Below are positions 37,321 through 46,234 of a stretch of 64,000 bases of DNA, piece by piece. Position 1 is the stretch's first letter; each line of letters opens with the position of its first letter. The stretch is from NCBI RefSeq assembly GCF_024124905.1, contig NZ_JAMXST010000004.1, forward strand, positions 1 to 64,000, given 5' to 3'. The notes under the pieces were generated by a model, which had not been told where the DNA came from, made no database searches, and worked only from the letters and a program-made list of their open reading frames with translations. The stretch is from Cellulosimicrobium cellulans (GTDB lineage: Bacteria; Actinomycetota; Actinomycetes; Actinomycetales; Cellulomonadaceae). A program made the translations under genes and the position numbers.

Positions 37321-38058
37321 ATGACCTACACCCTCGTGCTGCTCCGCCACGGCGAGAGCGAATGGAACGCCAAGAACCTGTTCACCGGCTGGGTGGACGT
37401 CGCCCTGTCGGAGAAGGGGACCGAGGAGGCGAAGCGCGGCGGTCAGCTCCTCACGGAGGCCGGCGTCCTGCCCGACGTCGTGCACACCTCGCTCCTGCGC
37501 CGCGCCATCACGACGGCGAACCTCGCGCTCGACGCCGCGGACCGCCACTGGATCCCGGTGAAGCGGTCGTGGCGCCTCAACGAGCGCCACTACGGTGCGC
37601 TGCAGGGCAAGAACAAGAAGCAGACGCTCGACGAGTTCGGCGAGGAGCAGTTCATGCTCTGGCGCCGCTCGTACGACGTCCCGCCGCCCGCGATCGAGCT
37701 GGGCTCCGAGTTCTCGCAGGACACGGACCCGCGCTACGCCGACGCGCCCGTCGTGCGCACCGAGTGCCTCAAGGACGTGCTCGAGCGCGCCCTGCCGTAC
37801 TGGGACGGCGAGGTCGTGCCGGACCTGAAGGCGGGCAAGACCGTCCTCGTCGCGGCGCACGGCAACTCGCTGCGCGCGATCGTCAAGCACCTCGACGGCA
37901 TCTCCGACGAGGACATCGCCGCGCTCAACATCCCGACCGGCATCCCGCTGCTCTACGAGCTCGACGAGGACCTCAAGCCGGTGACGAAGGGCGGCCGCTA
38001 CCTCGACCCCGAGGCCGCCGCCGAGGCCGCCGCCGCGGTCGCCAACCAGGGCCGCTGA
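37321..38058 (+). CDS. gpmA: 2,3-bisphosphoglycerate-dependent phosphoglycerate mutase
   Basis: Interconverts 3- and 2-phosphoglycerate in glycolysis. 245 residues. The catalytic RHGESEWN is at residues 9-16, then the [11 protein letters not shown] proton-donor region and the second histidine in [11 protein letters not shown] short Ala-rich tail ends the protein. Followed by a very strong terminator. Confidence 0.97.
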   Translation: MTYTLVLLRHGESEWNAKNLFTGWVDVALSEKGTEEAKRGGQLLTEAGVLPDVVHTSLLRRAITTANLALDAADRHWIPVKRSWRLNERHYGALQGKNKKQTLDEFGEEQFMLWRRSYDVPPPAIELGSEFSQDTDPRYADAPVVRTECLKDVLERALPYWDGEVVPDLKAGKTVLVAAHGNSLRAIVKHLDGISDEDIAALNIPTGIPLLYELDEDLKPVTKGGRYLDPEAAAEAAAAVANQGR

Positions 38059-38067
38059 CCGCCCGCA

Positions 38068-38124
38068 CGCACAGACGACCGTGGCCCGTCCGGATCTCCC
38101 GGACGGGCCACGGTCGTCTGTGCG
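38068..38124. terminator. Very long perfect terminator after gpmA
   Basis: Inverted repeat with perfect 26-base arms (38068-38093 and 38099-38124) and a 5-base loop, starting 10 bases after gpmA. It may also serve the convergent phoU (ends 38231), whose own 3' side faces the repeat array. Confidence 0.9.
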
Positions 38125-38138
38125 CAGGAACCGAGACG

Positions 38139-38211
38139 GCGAGGTAGAACCACCGGCACCGAGGTAGAGCTCCGCGGGTCCTACGTCGAGACCTGAGGCT
38201 CTACCTCGCGG
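38139..38211. repeat. GAGGTAGAGCC repeat, two forward and one inverted unit
   Basis: GGTAGAACC starts at 38143 and GGTAGAGCT at 38163, 20 bases apart; an inverted GGCTCTACC lies at 38197-38205. It sits between the gpmA terminator and the phoU stop, in convergent intergenic DNA. Confidence 0.85.
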
Positions 38212-38230
38212 CAGGGCCGTGGCGCCGTCG

Positions 38231-38914
38231 TCAGGCAGACGCGCGGGCGGAGCCGGCGGGGGTGCCGCGGTCGTCGGCGAAGTCGCCGGTGACGAGGTAC
38301 GTCACGCGCTTGGCGATGGAGACGCCGTGGTCGCCGAAGCGCTCGTAGTAGCGGCCCACGAGCGTGACGTCGACGGTCTCCTGCGGGGTCCCCGTCCACG
38401 TGCCGTCGAGCAGCGCGGTGAAGGTGTCCTGGTGGAGCTTGTCGAGCAGGTCGTCGTCGCGCTCGATGTTCGCGGCGACGGTCAGGTCGCGCGTCGTGAG
38501 GAGCGTCGTCGTCCGGCGGGCGACGCGCACGGCGGCGTCGTGCATCTGCTCGAAGGTCCGGTGCAGGGACGGCTCGATCGCCCGGGCCGGGTAGCGGCCG
38601 CGCGCGACCTGCGCGATGTGCCGTGCGAGGTCGCCCATGCGCTCCAGGGTGGCGCTCATGCGCAGCGCGCTGACCACGACCCGCAGGTCGGTGGCCACGG
38701 GCTGCTGCTGCGCGAGGAGGAGCACGCAGCGCTCGTCGAGCTCGCGCTCGAGGGCGTCGATCGTGTGATCGTCGCCGATGACCGACTGCGCGAGCTGCAG
38801 GTCCGCCGTGAGGAGCGCCTGCCCCGCGCGGTTGACGGCCGACTCCACCAGCCGGCTCATCTCGGCCAGGTCGTCGCCGACCTGCTTCAGCTCGGCCTCG
38901 AAGATCTCCCGCAT
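38231..38914 (-). CDS. phoU: Phosphate signalling protein PhoU
   Basis: Links the Pst transporter to the SenX3 sensor and represses the Pho response when phosphate is plentiful. 227 residues forming two three-helix bundles. Each has the conserved metal-binding motif: LERMGDLARHIAQ and YYERFGDHGVSIAKR. ATG start with GAGAGGGAAG upstream. It is divergent from senX3, with a candidate PHO box between them. It is separated from pstSCAB, which lies on the other strand after regX3. Confidence 0.96.
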   Translation of the reverse strand: MREIFEAELKQVGDDLAEMSRLVESAVNRAGQALLTADLQLAQSVIGDDHTIDALERELDERCVLLLAQQQPVATDLRVVVSALRMSATLERMGDLARHIAQVARGRYPARAIEPSLHRTFEQMHDAAVRVARRTTTLLTTRDLTVAANIERDDDLLDKLHQDTFTALLDGTWTGTPQETVDVTLVGRYYERFGDHGVSIAKRVTYLVTGDFADDRGTPAGSARASA

Positions 38915-39033
38915 CGCTTCCCTCTCGTCGTGACCGGTCCGTCCGGTCCGTGACGGCGTGCGCCCCTGCGCGCCGGGCGGCGCCCGGGCACGCCGTCGGC
39001 TCCCGTCACGCTCGCAGGTGCGGTCGACCGGGC

Positions 39034-39062
39034 GGTGAACTCCAGGGCGCCGCCAGGTGAAC
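39034..39062. promoter_or_regulatory. Candidate PHO box between phoU and senX3
   Basis: Two GGTGAAC sites (39034-39040 and 39056-39062), complement GTTCACC, 22 bases apart, which equals two 11-bp units. GTTCACC is the direct-repeat unit bound by PhoP/RegX3 in actinobacteria. It could serve phoU, senX3 or both. Confidence 0.65.
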
Positions 39063-39120
39063 TCTTGGCGGCTCACGCCCGTGGAGCGCCGGATCGACGG
39101 GTCGGGCGCGCGGGCGACCG

Positions 39121-39126
39121 TACGCT
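39121..39126 (+). promoter_or_regulatory. -10 box for leaderless senX3
   Basis: TACGCT ends 6 bases before the GTG at 39133. Confidence 0.5.
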
Positions 39127-39132
39127 GGACGT

Positions 39133-40431
39133 GTGCAAGCCGAGAGTCTCATCGAGGGCGCGACCGTGCTGGCCGCCGGCGTCGTGGGCGTCGTCGTCGG
39201 CGTGATCGCGGCCATCGCGTTCCGTGTGAGCGAGCGCCAGCAGCGCGCCGCCCGGGTGGAGCCGACGCCCGAGCTCGACGAGGGTCTCGTCCGCGTGCTC
39301 GCCGTCCTGCGGTCCGCCGCCGTCGTGCTGGACGAGGAGGGCGAGGTCGTGCGAGCCAGCCCGCCGGCGTACGCGCTGGGCGTGGTGCGCGGCGACGCGG
39401 TCGCGCACGCGGCGATCCGGGACATGATCGACGACGTGCGCCGCGACGGCGTGATCCGCGACGAGGAGCTCGAGCTCCCGCGCGGGCCGGTCGGCCGGGG
39501 CACGGTCATGCTCCAGGTCCGCGTCGCCCAGGTGGGCCCTCAGCACATGCTCGTGCTCGCGGAGGACCGGACCGAGGCGCGGCGCGTCGAGGCGATCCGG
39601 CGCGACTTCGTCGTGAACGTGTCCCACGAGCTGAAGACGCCGGTCGGGGCGCTCGCGCTGCTCGCCGAGACGGTGCAGGACGCGGCCGACGACCCGGTGG
39701 CGGTGCGGCGGTTCTCCGCGCGCATGCAGTCGGAGGCGACGCGTCTGTCCGCGCTCGTGCAGGAGATCATCGAGCTCTCGCGGCTCCAGGTCGCGGGCGC
39801 GCTCCAGGAGGTCACGGTCGTGCCGGTGCGGGGCGTCGTCGAGGAGGCGGTGGACCGCGCGCGCACGACGGCGCAGGGCAAGGGCATCACGCTCACGACC
39901 GGGGGAGAGCTCGACGCCGCGGTGTACGGCGACCACAACCTGCTCGTCACCGCGGTGCGCAACCTCCTCGACAACGCGGTCGCCTACTCGGGCGAGAACA
40001 CGCGCGTCGGGGTCGGCGTCTCGCTCGCGGGCGACCTGGTCGAGATCGCGGTCGTGGACCAGGGCATCGGGATCTCGGCCGACGAGCAGGCCCGCGTGTT
40101 CGAGCGGTTCTACCGGGTGGACCCCGCGCGCTCGCGCGACACCGGCGGGACGGGCCTCGGCCTGAGCATCGTCAAGCACGTCGCCGCCGACCACGGCGGC
40201 GAGGTCACCATGTGGTCCGAGCCGGGACGCGGCTCCACCTTCACGCTCCGGATCCCCGCGGCGGACGTGCCGGTCGAGCGGGCACGTGCCGCGGCGTCGG
40301 GCACGACCCACGACGCTCCGGGGGACGAGGGCACGGCCGGGGCGGACCCCGGGACCGTGCAGCACGACGTGCGGCGGGCCGCGCAGGCCCCCGCACCCGA
40401 CGACGTACAGAACAAGGAGGTAGGCGCGTGA
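39133..40431 (+). CDS. senX3: Sensor histidine kinase SenX3
   Basis: Membrane sensor of phosphate limitation acting with PhoU and Pst. 432 residues. One membrane segment (about 8-29) is followed by a PAS-like region (50-140), the dimerisation domain with phospho-acceptor His165 in NVSHELKTP, and the ATPase domain (NLLDNAVAYS; QGIGIS; GGTGLGLSIVKH). The C-terminal 50 residues are a disordered acidic tail. It overlaps regX3 by four bases (GTGA). The GTG start fits a leaderless message. Confidence 0.95.
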   Translation: MQAESLIEGATVLAAGVVGVVVGVIAAIAFRVSERQQRAARVEPTPELDEGLVRVLAVLRSAAVVLDEEGEVVRASPPAYALGVVRGDAVAHAAIRDMIDDVRRDGVIRDEELELPRGPVGRGTVMLQVRVAQVGPQHMLVLAEDRTEARRVEAIRRDFVVNVSHELKTPVGALALLAETVQDAADDPVAVRRFSARMQSEATRLSALVQEIIELSRLQVAGALQEVTVVPVRGVVEEAVDRARTTAQGKGITLTTGGELDAAVYGDHNLLVTAVRNLLDNAVAYSGENTRVGVGVSLAGDLVEIAVVDQGIGISADEQARVFERFYRVDPARSRDTGGTGLGLSIVKHVAADHGGEVTMWSEPGRGSTFTLRIPAADVPVERARAAASGTTHDAPGDEGTAGADPGTVQHDVRRAAQAPAPDDVQNKEVGA

Positions 40432-41132
40432 CGCGCATCCTGGTGGTGGAGGACGAGGAGTCGTACCGCGACCCGTTGACGTACCAGCTGCGGCGCGAGG
40501 GCTTCGACGTCGTCGAGGCGGCGACGGGCACCGAGGCGCTGGAGCGGTTCGACGCGGACGGGGCGGACCTGGTCCTGCTCGACCTCATGCTCCCCGGGCT
40601 CAGCGGCACCGAGGTGTGCCGCGAGCTGCGGCAGCGCGGCGACGTGCCCGTCATCATGCTCACGGCGAAGGACTCGGAGATCGACAAGGTCGTGGGCCTC
40701 GAGCTGGGTGCGGACGACTACGTGACGAAGCCGTACTCGTTCCGCGAGCTGCTCGCGCGCGTGCGCGCCGTGCTGCGCCGCAAGGGCGGGGAGAACGGGG
40801 GCGAGGTCGTCGCGGAGAGCGCGCTGGAGGTCGGTCCGGTGCGCATGGACGTCGAGCGGCACACGGTGAGCGTCGACGGCCAGGTCGTGCCGTTCCCGCT
40901 CAAGGAGTTCGAGCTCCTGGAGCTGCTGCTGCGCAACGCGGGGCGCGTGCTCACGCGCGGGCAGCTCATCGACCGGGTCTGGGGCACGGACTACGTGGGC
41001 GACACCAAGACGCTCGACGTCCACGTGAAGCGCATCCGGTCGAAGATCGAGCCCGAGCCGGCGAGCCCGCGCTACCTCCTCACGGTCCGCGGGCTCGGCT
41101 ACAAGATCGCGGACGGCGTCGGCCAGTCCTGA
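40428..41132 (+). CDS. regX3: Response regulator RegX3
   Basis: OmpR/PhoB-family regulator of phosphate genes. 234 residues. The receiver domain has the phosphorylation site Asp52 in LLDLMLPG and Lys101 in YVTKPYSF. The C-terminal winged helix contains FPLKEFELLELLL and TLDVHVKRIRSKIE. It probably binds the PHO boxes at 39034-39062 and 41340-41379. GTG start coupled to senX3, with AAGGAGG upstream. Confidence 0.95.
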   Translation: MTRILVVEDEESYRDPLTYQLRREGFDVVEAATGTEALERFDADGADLVLLDLMLPGLSGTEVCRELRQRGDVPVIMLTAKDSEIDKVVGLELGADDYVTKPYSFRELLARVRAVLRRKGGENGGEVVAESALEVGPVRMDVERHTVSVDGQVVPFPLKEFELLELLLRNAGRVLTRGQLIDRVWGTDYVGDTKTLDVHVKRIRSKIEPEPASPRYLLTVRGLGYKIADGVGQS

Positions 41133-41167
41133 GGAACGACCGCCCGGCACGGGCGCACGGCCGGACC

Positions 41168-41210
41168 GACGGCCCCGGCACGTCCTCTCGACGAGCGTGC
41201 CGGGGCCGTC
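41168..41210 (+). terminator. Terminator of senX3-regX3
   Basis: Perfect 15-base arms (GACGGCCCCGGCACG and complement) with a 13-base loop, 36 bases after the regX3 stop. Confidence 0.8.
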
Positions 41211-41213
41211 GCC

Positions 41214-41293
41214 GTGCCCGTCCCAGTGCCCGTCCGGCGCCCGTCCGGCGCCCGTCCGGCGCCCGTCCCCGTGCCGTGCCCGTGCCCGTGCGA
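41214..41293. repeat. 11-bp tandem repeat before pstS
   Basis: CGTCCGGCGCC occurs three times in tandem (41231, 41242, 41253), flanked by degenerate CGTGCC and CCCGTG units. Non-coding, between the regX3 terminator and the pstS PHO box. Confidence 0.8.
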
Positions 41294-41339
41294 CGTCGGC
41301 CCACCCCGCCCGGCGGGTGGCACGGAAGGTCTGTGCACT

Positions 41340-41379
41340 GTTCATCCCTCGTTCACCCGCTCTCGGGGAACGCGTCACC
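41340..41379 (+). promoter_or_regulatory. PHO box of the pst operon
   Basis: Direct repeats in exact 11-base register: GTTCATC (41340), GTTCACC (41351), a degenerate unit (41362) and CGTCACC (41373). It overlaps the -35 region of a TAGCGT -10 box at 41389-41394, as at activated Pho promoters. RegX3 is the likely activator. Confidence 0.85.
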
Positions 41380-41388
41380 CGGCGCTCC

Positions 41389-41394
41389 TAGCGT
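41389..41394 (+). promoter_or_regulatory. -10 box of pstS
   Basis: TAGCGT, 10 bases after the last PHO-box unit. The predicted 5' leader is about 50 bases. Confidence 0.6.
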
Positions 41395-41453
41395 CGGGCT
41401 CGTCACCGGCGCTCGCTGGTGCCACGAGACGCTTGAACAGGATGGAACGAAGA

Positions 41454-42593
41454 GTGAAGCTCAGCCGATTCTCCCGTGCTGGATCCGCCGTCGCGATCGG
41501 TGCGCTCGCGCTGACCCTCGCCGCCTGCGGGTCGGACGACCCCGTCGGCAGCGCCGACGGCGCCACCGACGGTTCCTCCGAGGGCTCGTCCGAGACCGCG
41601 AGCGACCTCAGCGGTGAGCTCAACGGTGCGGGCGCCAGCTCGCAGGAGTCCGCCATGGAGGCGTGGCGCGCCGGGTTCCAGAGCGCGAACCCCGACGTCA
41701 CCGTGAACTACGACCCGGTCGGGTCCGGCGGCGGCCGCACCCAGTTCCTCGAGGGCGGCGTCGCGTTCGCCGGCTCGGACGCGGTGCTCAAGGAGGAGGA
41801 GATCACGCAGTCGCAGGCCGTGTGCGGCCCCGACGGCGCGATCGACCTCCCGGTCTACGTCAGCCCGATCGCCATCATCTACAACCTGCCGGACGTCGCG
41901 GAGCTCAACCTCGCGCCGGCCACCATCGCGGGCATCTTCAACGGCACCATCACGCAGTGGAACGCGCCGGAGATCGCCGCCGACAACCCCGACGCGACGC
42001 TCCCGGACCTCGCGATCACCCCGGTCCACCGCTCCGACGAGTCGGGCACGACCGAGAACTTCACCGAGTACCTCGCCGCGACGGCGGGCGACGCGTGGGG
42101 CCACGAGCCGAGCGGCGACTGGCCGACGCAGGGTGGCGAGTCCGCGCAGGGCACCTCGGGCGTCGTGCAGACCGTCCAGGGCGGCGAGGGCACGATCGGC
42201 TACGCCGACGCGTCGAAGGCCGGCGACCTCGGGACCGCGAAGATCAAGGTCGGCGAGGAGTGGGTCGCGTACTCGCCCGAGGCCGCGGCCAAGGTCGTCG
42301 ACGCGTCGCCGCGCGTCGAGGGCCGCCACGACCACGACATCGCCGTCGAGCTGGACCGCACGACGACCGAGGCCGGCGCGTACCCGCTCGTGCTCGTCTC
42401 GTACGCGGTCGCGTGCCTGAACTACGAGGACGAGGCGACGGGCAACCTCGTCAAGGCGTTCCTCACCTACATCTCGAGCGAGGAGGGCCAGTCGGCCTCC
42501 GCGTCGGCCGCGGGCAACGCGCCGATCTCGGAGGACCTGCGCACGGACGTCCACGCGGCGATCGAGGCCATCACGGTCGGCGCCGCCGGCTGA
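41454..42593 (+). CDS. pstS: Phosphate-binding lipoprotein PstS
   Basis: Captures phosphate outside the membrane for the Pst ABC transporter. 379 residues. The lipoprotein signal ends in LALTLAAC with the lipidated Cys25, followed by a Ser/Asp/Glu-rich linker. Phosphate-contact segments are LNGAGASSQESAM, GSGGGRTQF, AFAGSDAVL and HRSDESGTTENF. The GTG start was chosen because AGGATGG lies 8 bases upstream; an ATG 12 bases earlier (41442) is the alternative. First gene of pstSCAB. Confidence 0.93.
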   Translation: MKLSRFSRAGSAVAIGALALTLAACGSDDPVGSADGATDGSSEGSSETASDLSGELNGAGASSQESAMEAWRAGFQSANPDVTVNYDPVGSGGGRTQFLEGGVAFAGSDAVLKEEEITQSQAVCGPDGAIDLPVYVSPIAIIYNLPDVAELNLAPATIAGIFNGTITQWNAPEIAADNPDATLPDLAITPVHRSDESGTTENFTEYLAATAGDAWGHEPSGDWPTQGGESAQGTSGVVQTVQGGEGTIGYADASKAGDLGTAKIKVGEEWVAYSPEAAAKVVDASPRVEGRHDHDIAVELDRTTTEAGAYPLVLVSYAVACLNYEDEATGNLVKAFLTYISSEEGQSASASAAGNAPISEDLRTDVHAAIEAITVGAAG

Positions 42594-42610
42594 CGACCGC
42601 CGGGAACCAG

Positions 42611-42642
42611 GGGGCGGCGGGGCCTACGAGCCCCGCCGCCCC
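42611..42642 (+). terminator. Intra-operon hairpin between pstS and pstC
   Basis: Perfect 13-base GC-only arms around a 6-base loop, 17 bases after pstS. It probably gives partial termination or stabilises the pstS message, so that the binding protein is made in excess. Confidence 0.7.
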
Positions 42643-42706
42643 TGACCCGCGAGATCGCCCGCGACCCAGACCTCACGCAGCAGGACCGCATGCACCGGGA
42701 GCACGA

Positions 42707-43720
42707 GTGACCACCACAGCCCCACCCACGACGCCGGGCGCCACGCCGGGCCCGACGCCTCGCGCGGGAGCCCCGCGCCGCCGGGCACGGAACACCGACC
42801 GCGGCGTCAACCGCGCGTTCCGCTGGACCGCGACGGGCGCCGGAGGGCTCATCCTCGCCGTCCTCGCCGCGGTCGCGATCTTCCTCGTGCTCCGCGCGTG
42901 GCCCGCGCTCACCGCGGGCGGGGACGTCCTCGGCGAGGAGGTGTCCTGGTTCCCGGAGGGTGCCTCGCTGCTGTCGTTCGTCGGTCCGCTGATCTTCGGC
43001 ACGCTCCTCGCGGCCGCGCTGTCGCTCCTCCTCGCGACGCCGGTCGCGATGGGCATCGCGCTCTTCATCTCGCACTACGCGCCGCGCCGGCTCGCGTCGA
43101 CCCTCGGGTACGTCGTCGACCTCCTCGCGGCGATCCCCAGCGTCGTCTACGGCCTGTGGGGCTCGCTCGTGCTCCCGCCGATCGTCGTCCCGGTGTGGTC
43201 GTGGCTCGCGGACACGTTCGGGTGGTTCCCGCTCTTCGCCGGCCCGGCCTCGCCGACCGGCCGCGTCCTGCTCACCGTCGCGCTCGTGCTCGCGGTGATG
43301 ATCCTGCCGATCATCACCGCGGTGAGCCGCGAGGTGTTCCTCCAGACGCCGAAGCTCCACGAGGAGGCGGCGCTCGCGCTCGGCGCGACGCGCTGGGAGA
43401 TGATCCGCACGGCGGTCATCCCGTTCGGGCGGTCGGGCGTCATCTCCGCCGCGATGCTCGGCCTCGGCCGCGCGCTCGGCGAGACGATGGCGGTGCTGAT
43501 GATCCTCTCGCCCGGGCTCCTCTACTCGTTCAAGATCCTGCAGGCCGGGCAGCAGCAGACGATCGCCGCGAACATCGCGGCCGACTTCCCCGAGGCCAAC
43601 CCCCTCGGGGTGAGCACCCTCATCGCGACGGGCCTCGCGCTGTTCCTCATCACCCTGCTCGTCAACATGGGCGCCCGCGCGATCGTCGCGCGGCGCAAGG
43701 ACTTCTCGGGAGCCAACTGA
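42707..43720 (+). CDS. pstC: Phosphate ABC transporter permease PstC
   Basis: One of two membrane subunits of the high-affinity phosphate importer. 337 residues with six predicted membrane segments after a 40-residue basic, Pro-rich N-terminus. The cytoplasmic coupling loop carries EEAALALGATRWEMIRTAVIP. GTG start with GGGAG upstream. Its stop overlaps pstA (ATGA). Confidence 0.95.
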   Translation: MTTTAPPTTPGATPGPTPRAGAPRRRARNTDRGVNRAFRWTATGAGGLILAVLAAVAIFLVLRAWPALTAGGDVLGEEVSWFPEGASLLSFVGPLIFGTLLAAALSLLLATPVAMGIALFISHYAPRRLASTLGYVVDLLAAIPSVVYGLWGSLVLPPIVVPVWSWLADTFGWFPLFAGPASPTGRVLLTVALVLAVMILPIITAVSREVFLQTPKLHEEAALALGATRWEMIRTAVIPFGRSGVISAAMLGLGRALGETMAVLMILSPGLLYSFKILQAGQQQTIAANIAADFPEANPLGVSTLIATGLALFLITLLVNMGARAIVARRKDFSGAN

Positions 43721-44703
43721 TGAGCGCCCTCAGCACCAGCCCCGCGCGCGGGGCCTCCGCCCCCGACCCGGAGCGCACCGCGTCCGTCCGCGCGCTCCTG
43801 CGCGGCGCGGACGCCGGCCGCCGCCGCAAGGACCGCACGATGACGGTCCTCATGTGGAGCGCGTTCGCCCTCGCGATGGTGCCGCTCGTGTCCGTCGCGT
43901 GGACCGTCGTCGTGCACGGCATGGAGCGGTTCGACGCCTACTTCCTCACGCACTCCATGCGCGGGGTGTTCGGGGGCATGGACGCGGGCGGCATCTACCA
44001 CGCGATCCTCGGCACGCTGCTCATCACGCTCGGCGCCGCGGTGATCTCGGTCCCCATCGGCCTGCTCGCGGCGATCTACCTCGTCGAGTACGGCCGCGGC
44101 CCGCTGGCACGTGCGGTGACGTTCTTCGTCGACGTCATGACGGGCATCCCGTCGATCGTCGCCGGTCTCTTCGCCTACGCGCTCTTCGCCGTGGTCTTCG
44201 GTCCCGGGGTGCGCATGGGCATCGTCGGCTCCGTCGCGCTGTCCGTGCTCATGATCCCCGTCGTCGTGCGCTCGTGCGAGGAGATGCTCCGGCTCGTGCC
44301 CAACGAGCTGCGCGAGGCGGCCTACGCGCTCGGCGTGCCCAAGTGGCTCACCGTCGTGCGGGTCGTGCTGCGCACGTCGATCGCGGGCATCACGACCGGC
44401 GTCATGCTCGCCGTCGCGCGCGTCATCGGCGAGACCGCGCCGCTGCTCATCACCGTCGGCGTCGTCGACTCCATCAACGGCAACCTCTTCGAGGGCCGCA
44501 TGATGACGCTGCCCGTGTACGTGTACCGGCAGTACAGCCAGGGCCTGGTGCCCTGCAGCAACGTCACCGACGTCGTGTGCATCCCCGACATCAACTACGA
44601 CCGGGCCTGGGCGGCCGCCCTGACGCTGATCCTCATCGTCATGCTGCTCAACCTCGTCGGGCGACTCGTCACCCGCTGGTTCGCCCCCAAGACCCTCCGC
44701 TAG
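43720..44703 (+). CDS. pstA: Phosphate ABC transporter permease PstA
   Basis: Second membrane subunit. 327 residues with six membrane segments and the coupling motif REAAYALGVPKWLTVVRVVL. MTGIPSIVAGLFAYALF is a typical PstA segment. ATG overlaps the pstC stop. The pstB gene follows after 15 bases. Confidence 0.95.
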   Translation: MSALSTSPARGASAPDPERTASVRALLRGADAGRRRKDRTMTVLMWSAFALAMVPLVSVAWTVVVHGMERFDAYFLTHSMRGVFGGMDAGGIYHAILGTLLITLGAAVISVPIGLLAAIYLVEYGRGPLARAVTFFVDVMTGIPSIVAGLFAYALFAVVFGPGVRMGIVGSVALSVLMIPVVVRSCEEMLRLVPNELREAAYALGVPKWLTVVRVVLRTSIAGITTGVMLAVARVIGETAPLLITVGVVDSINGNLFEGRMMTLPVYVYRQYSQGLVPCSNVTDVVCIPDINYDRAWAAALTLILIVMLLNLVGRLVTRWFAPKTLR

Positions 44704-44718
44704 AACAGGACAGCTCCG

Positions 44719-45498
44719 ATGGCACAGCGCATCGACGTCAAGGACCTCAACATCTACTACGGCGACTTCCTCGCCGTGCAGGACGTCGGCATGACGATCG
44801 ACCCCAAGTCCGTGACCGCCTTCATCGGCCCGTCCGGGTGCGGCAAGTCGACGTTCCTGCGGACGCTCAACCGCATGCACGAGGTCATCCCCGGCGCGCG
44901 CGTCGAGGGCACGGTCGCCATGGAGGGCGTGGACCTCTACGGGGACGACGTCGACCCGGTCGCCGTGCGTCGCCAGGTCGGCATGGTCTTCCAGCGGCCG
45001 AACCCGTTCCCCACGATGTCCATCAAGGAGAACGTGCTCGCGGGGGTGAAGCTCAACAACAAGCGCATCTCGAAGTCCGACGCCGAGGACCTCGTCGAGT
45101 CGTCGCTGCGTGGCGCGAACCTGTGGAACGAGGTGAAGGACCGCCTCGACCGTCCGGGCTCGGGCCTCTCCGGCGGCCAGCAGCAGCGCCTGTGCATCGC
45201 GCGAGCCATCGCCGTCAAGCCCCAGGTGCTCCTCATGGACGAGCCGTGCTCGGCGCTCGACCCGATCTCCACGCTCGCGATCGAGGACCTCATCGCCGAG
45301 CTCAAGGACGAGTACACGATCGTCATCGTCACGCACAACATGCAGCAGGCGGCGCGCGTGAGCGACCGCACGGCGTTCTTCAACATCGCGGGCACCGGCA
45401 AGCCGGGGCGCCTCATCGAGATGGACGACACCGCGACGATGTTCTCCTCGCCCACCCAGCAGGCCACCGAGGACTACATCTCCGGCCGTTTCGGGTGA
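44719..45498 (+). CDS. pstB: Phosphate ABC transporter ATPase PstB
   Basis: Drives phosphate import. 259 residues. The Walker [10 protein letters not shown] is at 37-45, the signature LSGGQQQR near 153, and the Walker [14 protein letters not shown] follows. [11 protein letters not shown]-like [17 protein letters not shown] is typical of PstB. ATG start with AGGA about 8 bases upstream. Followed by a strong terminator. Confidence 0.97.
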   Translation: MAQRIDVKDLNIYYGDFLAVQDVGMTIDPKSVTAFIGPSGCGKSTFLRTLNRMHEVIPGARVEGTVAMEGVDLYGDDVDPVAVRRQVGMVFQRPNPFPTMSIKENVLAGVKLNNKRISKSDAEDLVESSLRGANLWNEVKDRLDRPGSGLSGGQQQRLCIARAIAVKPQVLLMDEPCSALDPISTLAIEDLIAELKDEYTIVIVTHNMQQAARVSDRTAFFNIAGTGKPGRLIEMDDTATMFSSPTQQATEDYISGRFG

Positions 45499-45549
45499 CC
45501 TGAGCCCGCACCGGGCCCAGCAGGCGCGGCCTGCCCGGCCGGACGACGG

Positions 45550-45582
45550 ACGGCGCCCCTCCCGGACCGGGAGGGGCGCCGT
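45550..45582. terminator. Terminator of pstSCAB
   Basis: Near-continuous palindrome with 16-base arms (ACGGCGCCCCTCCCGG and complement). It separates pstB from the convergent lipoprotein gene ending at 45599 and can serve both. Confidence 0.85.
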
Positions 45583-45598
45583 CGTGCGTGGGCGGGGG

Positions 45599-46126
45599 TC
45601 AGGACGCCGAGCCCTGGAGCGACCCCGTGACGTCGGTGCCGTCGGTGTCGATGACGCACTGGACCACGCGGTCGTCGACCGTGTTCCAGCCCTCCTCGCG
45701 CGGCGTGAAGGGCCAGAAGTAGTAGGCGGACTCGTCGTAGGACAGGCCGACGAAGGCCTCGAACTCGCCGAGGCAGAAGTCCTCGGCGCTCGCCTGGACG
45801 GCCTCGTCGCCGGGGTAGTCCCCCTCGGGGAGCTCGGTCTCGGCGTAGACCTCGGCGTCGTGCGGCTCGGAGCAGGGGACGACGGGCACGGACTCGACGT
45901 TCTCGCCGTCGGGCAGCTTCGACGTCACGATGCAGTCGCCGACCTGGATCGAGAAGACGTCGGCGTCCGACGCCTCGGTCACCTCGCCGCCGGGCTCGTC
46001 GCGCTGGGCCTCGGACGGCCCGGTGAGCTCGTCGAGGATCGCGCCGCAGCCCGAGGCGGTCAGGGCGAGCGCGACGGCGCTCACGACGAGGAGGAGCGGC
46101 CGACGGGTGGTGCGGGACAGGGTCAC
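45599..46126 (-). CDS. Septum formation-family lipoprotein
   Basis: 175 residues. The signal ends in a lipobox (LTASGC, Cys27). The exported part has VGDCIVTSKL, VPCSEPHDAEVYAE and a paired-cysteine pattern (VVPCSEPH; EDFCLGEF; RVVQCV), as in the actinobacterial septum-formation family. The molecular role is unknown. GTG start with AAGGAA six bases upstream. A second lipoprotein gene lies upstream on the same strand. Confidence 0.8.
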   Translation of the reverse strand: MTLSRTTRRPLLLVVSAVALALTASGCGAILDELTGPSEAQRDEPGGEVTEASDADVFSIQVGDCIVTSKLPDGENVESVPVVPCSEPHDAEVYAETELPEGDYPGDEAVQASAEDFCLGEFEAFVGLSYDESAYYFWPFTPREEGWNTVDDRVVQCVIDTDGTDVTGSLQGSAS

Positions 46127-46234
46127 CTGGATTCCTTCGTGGACGTGCCCCGACCACGACGGTCAGGGCGGCACGCGAAGGCTAGCGCCCACCGGTGACA
46201 CGGCCCGAGCCCATTTCCGGCCCGGGCCGGCACG

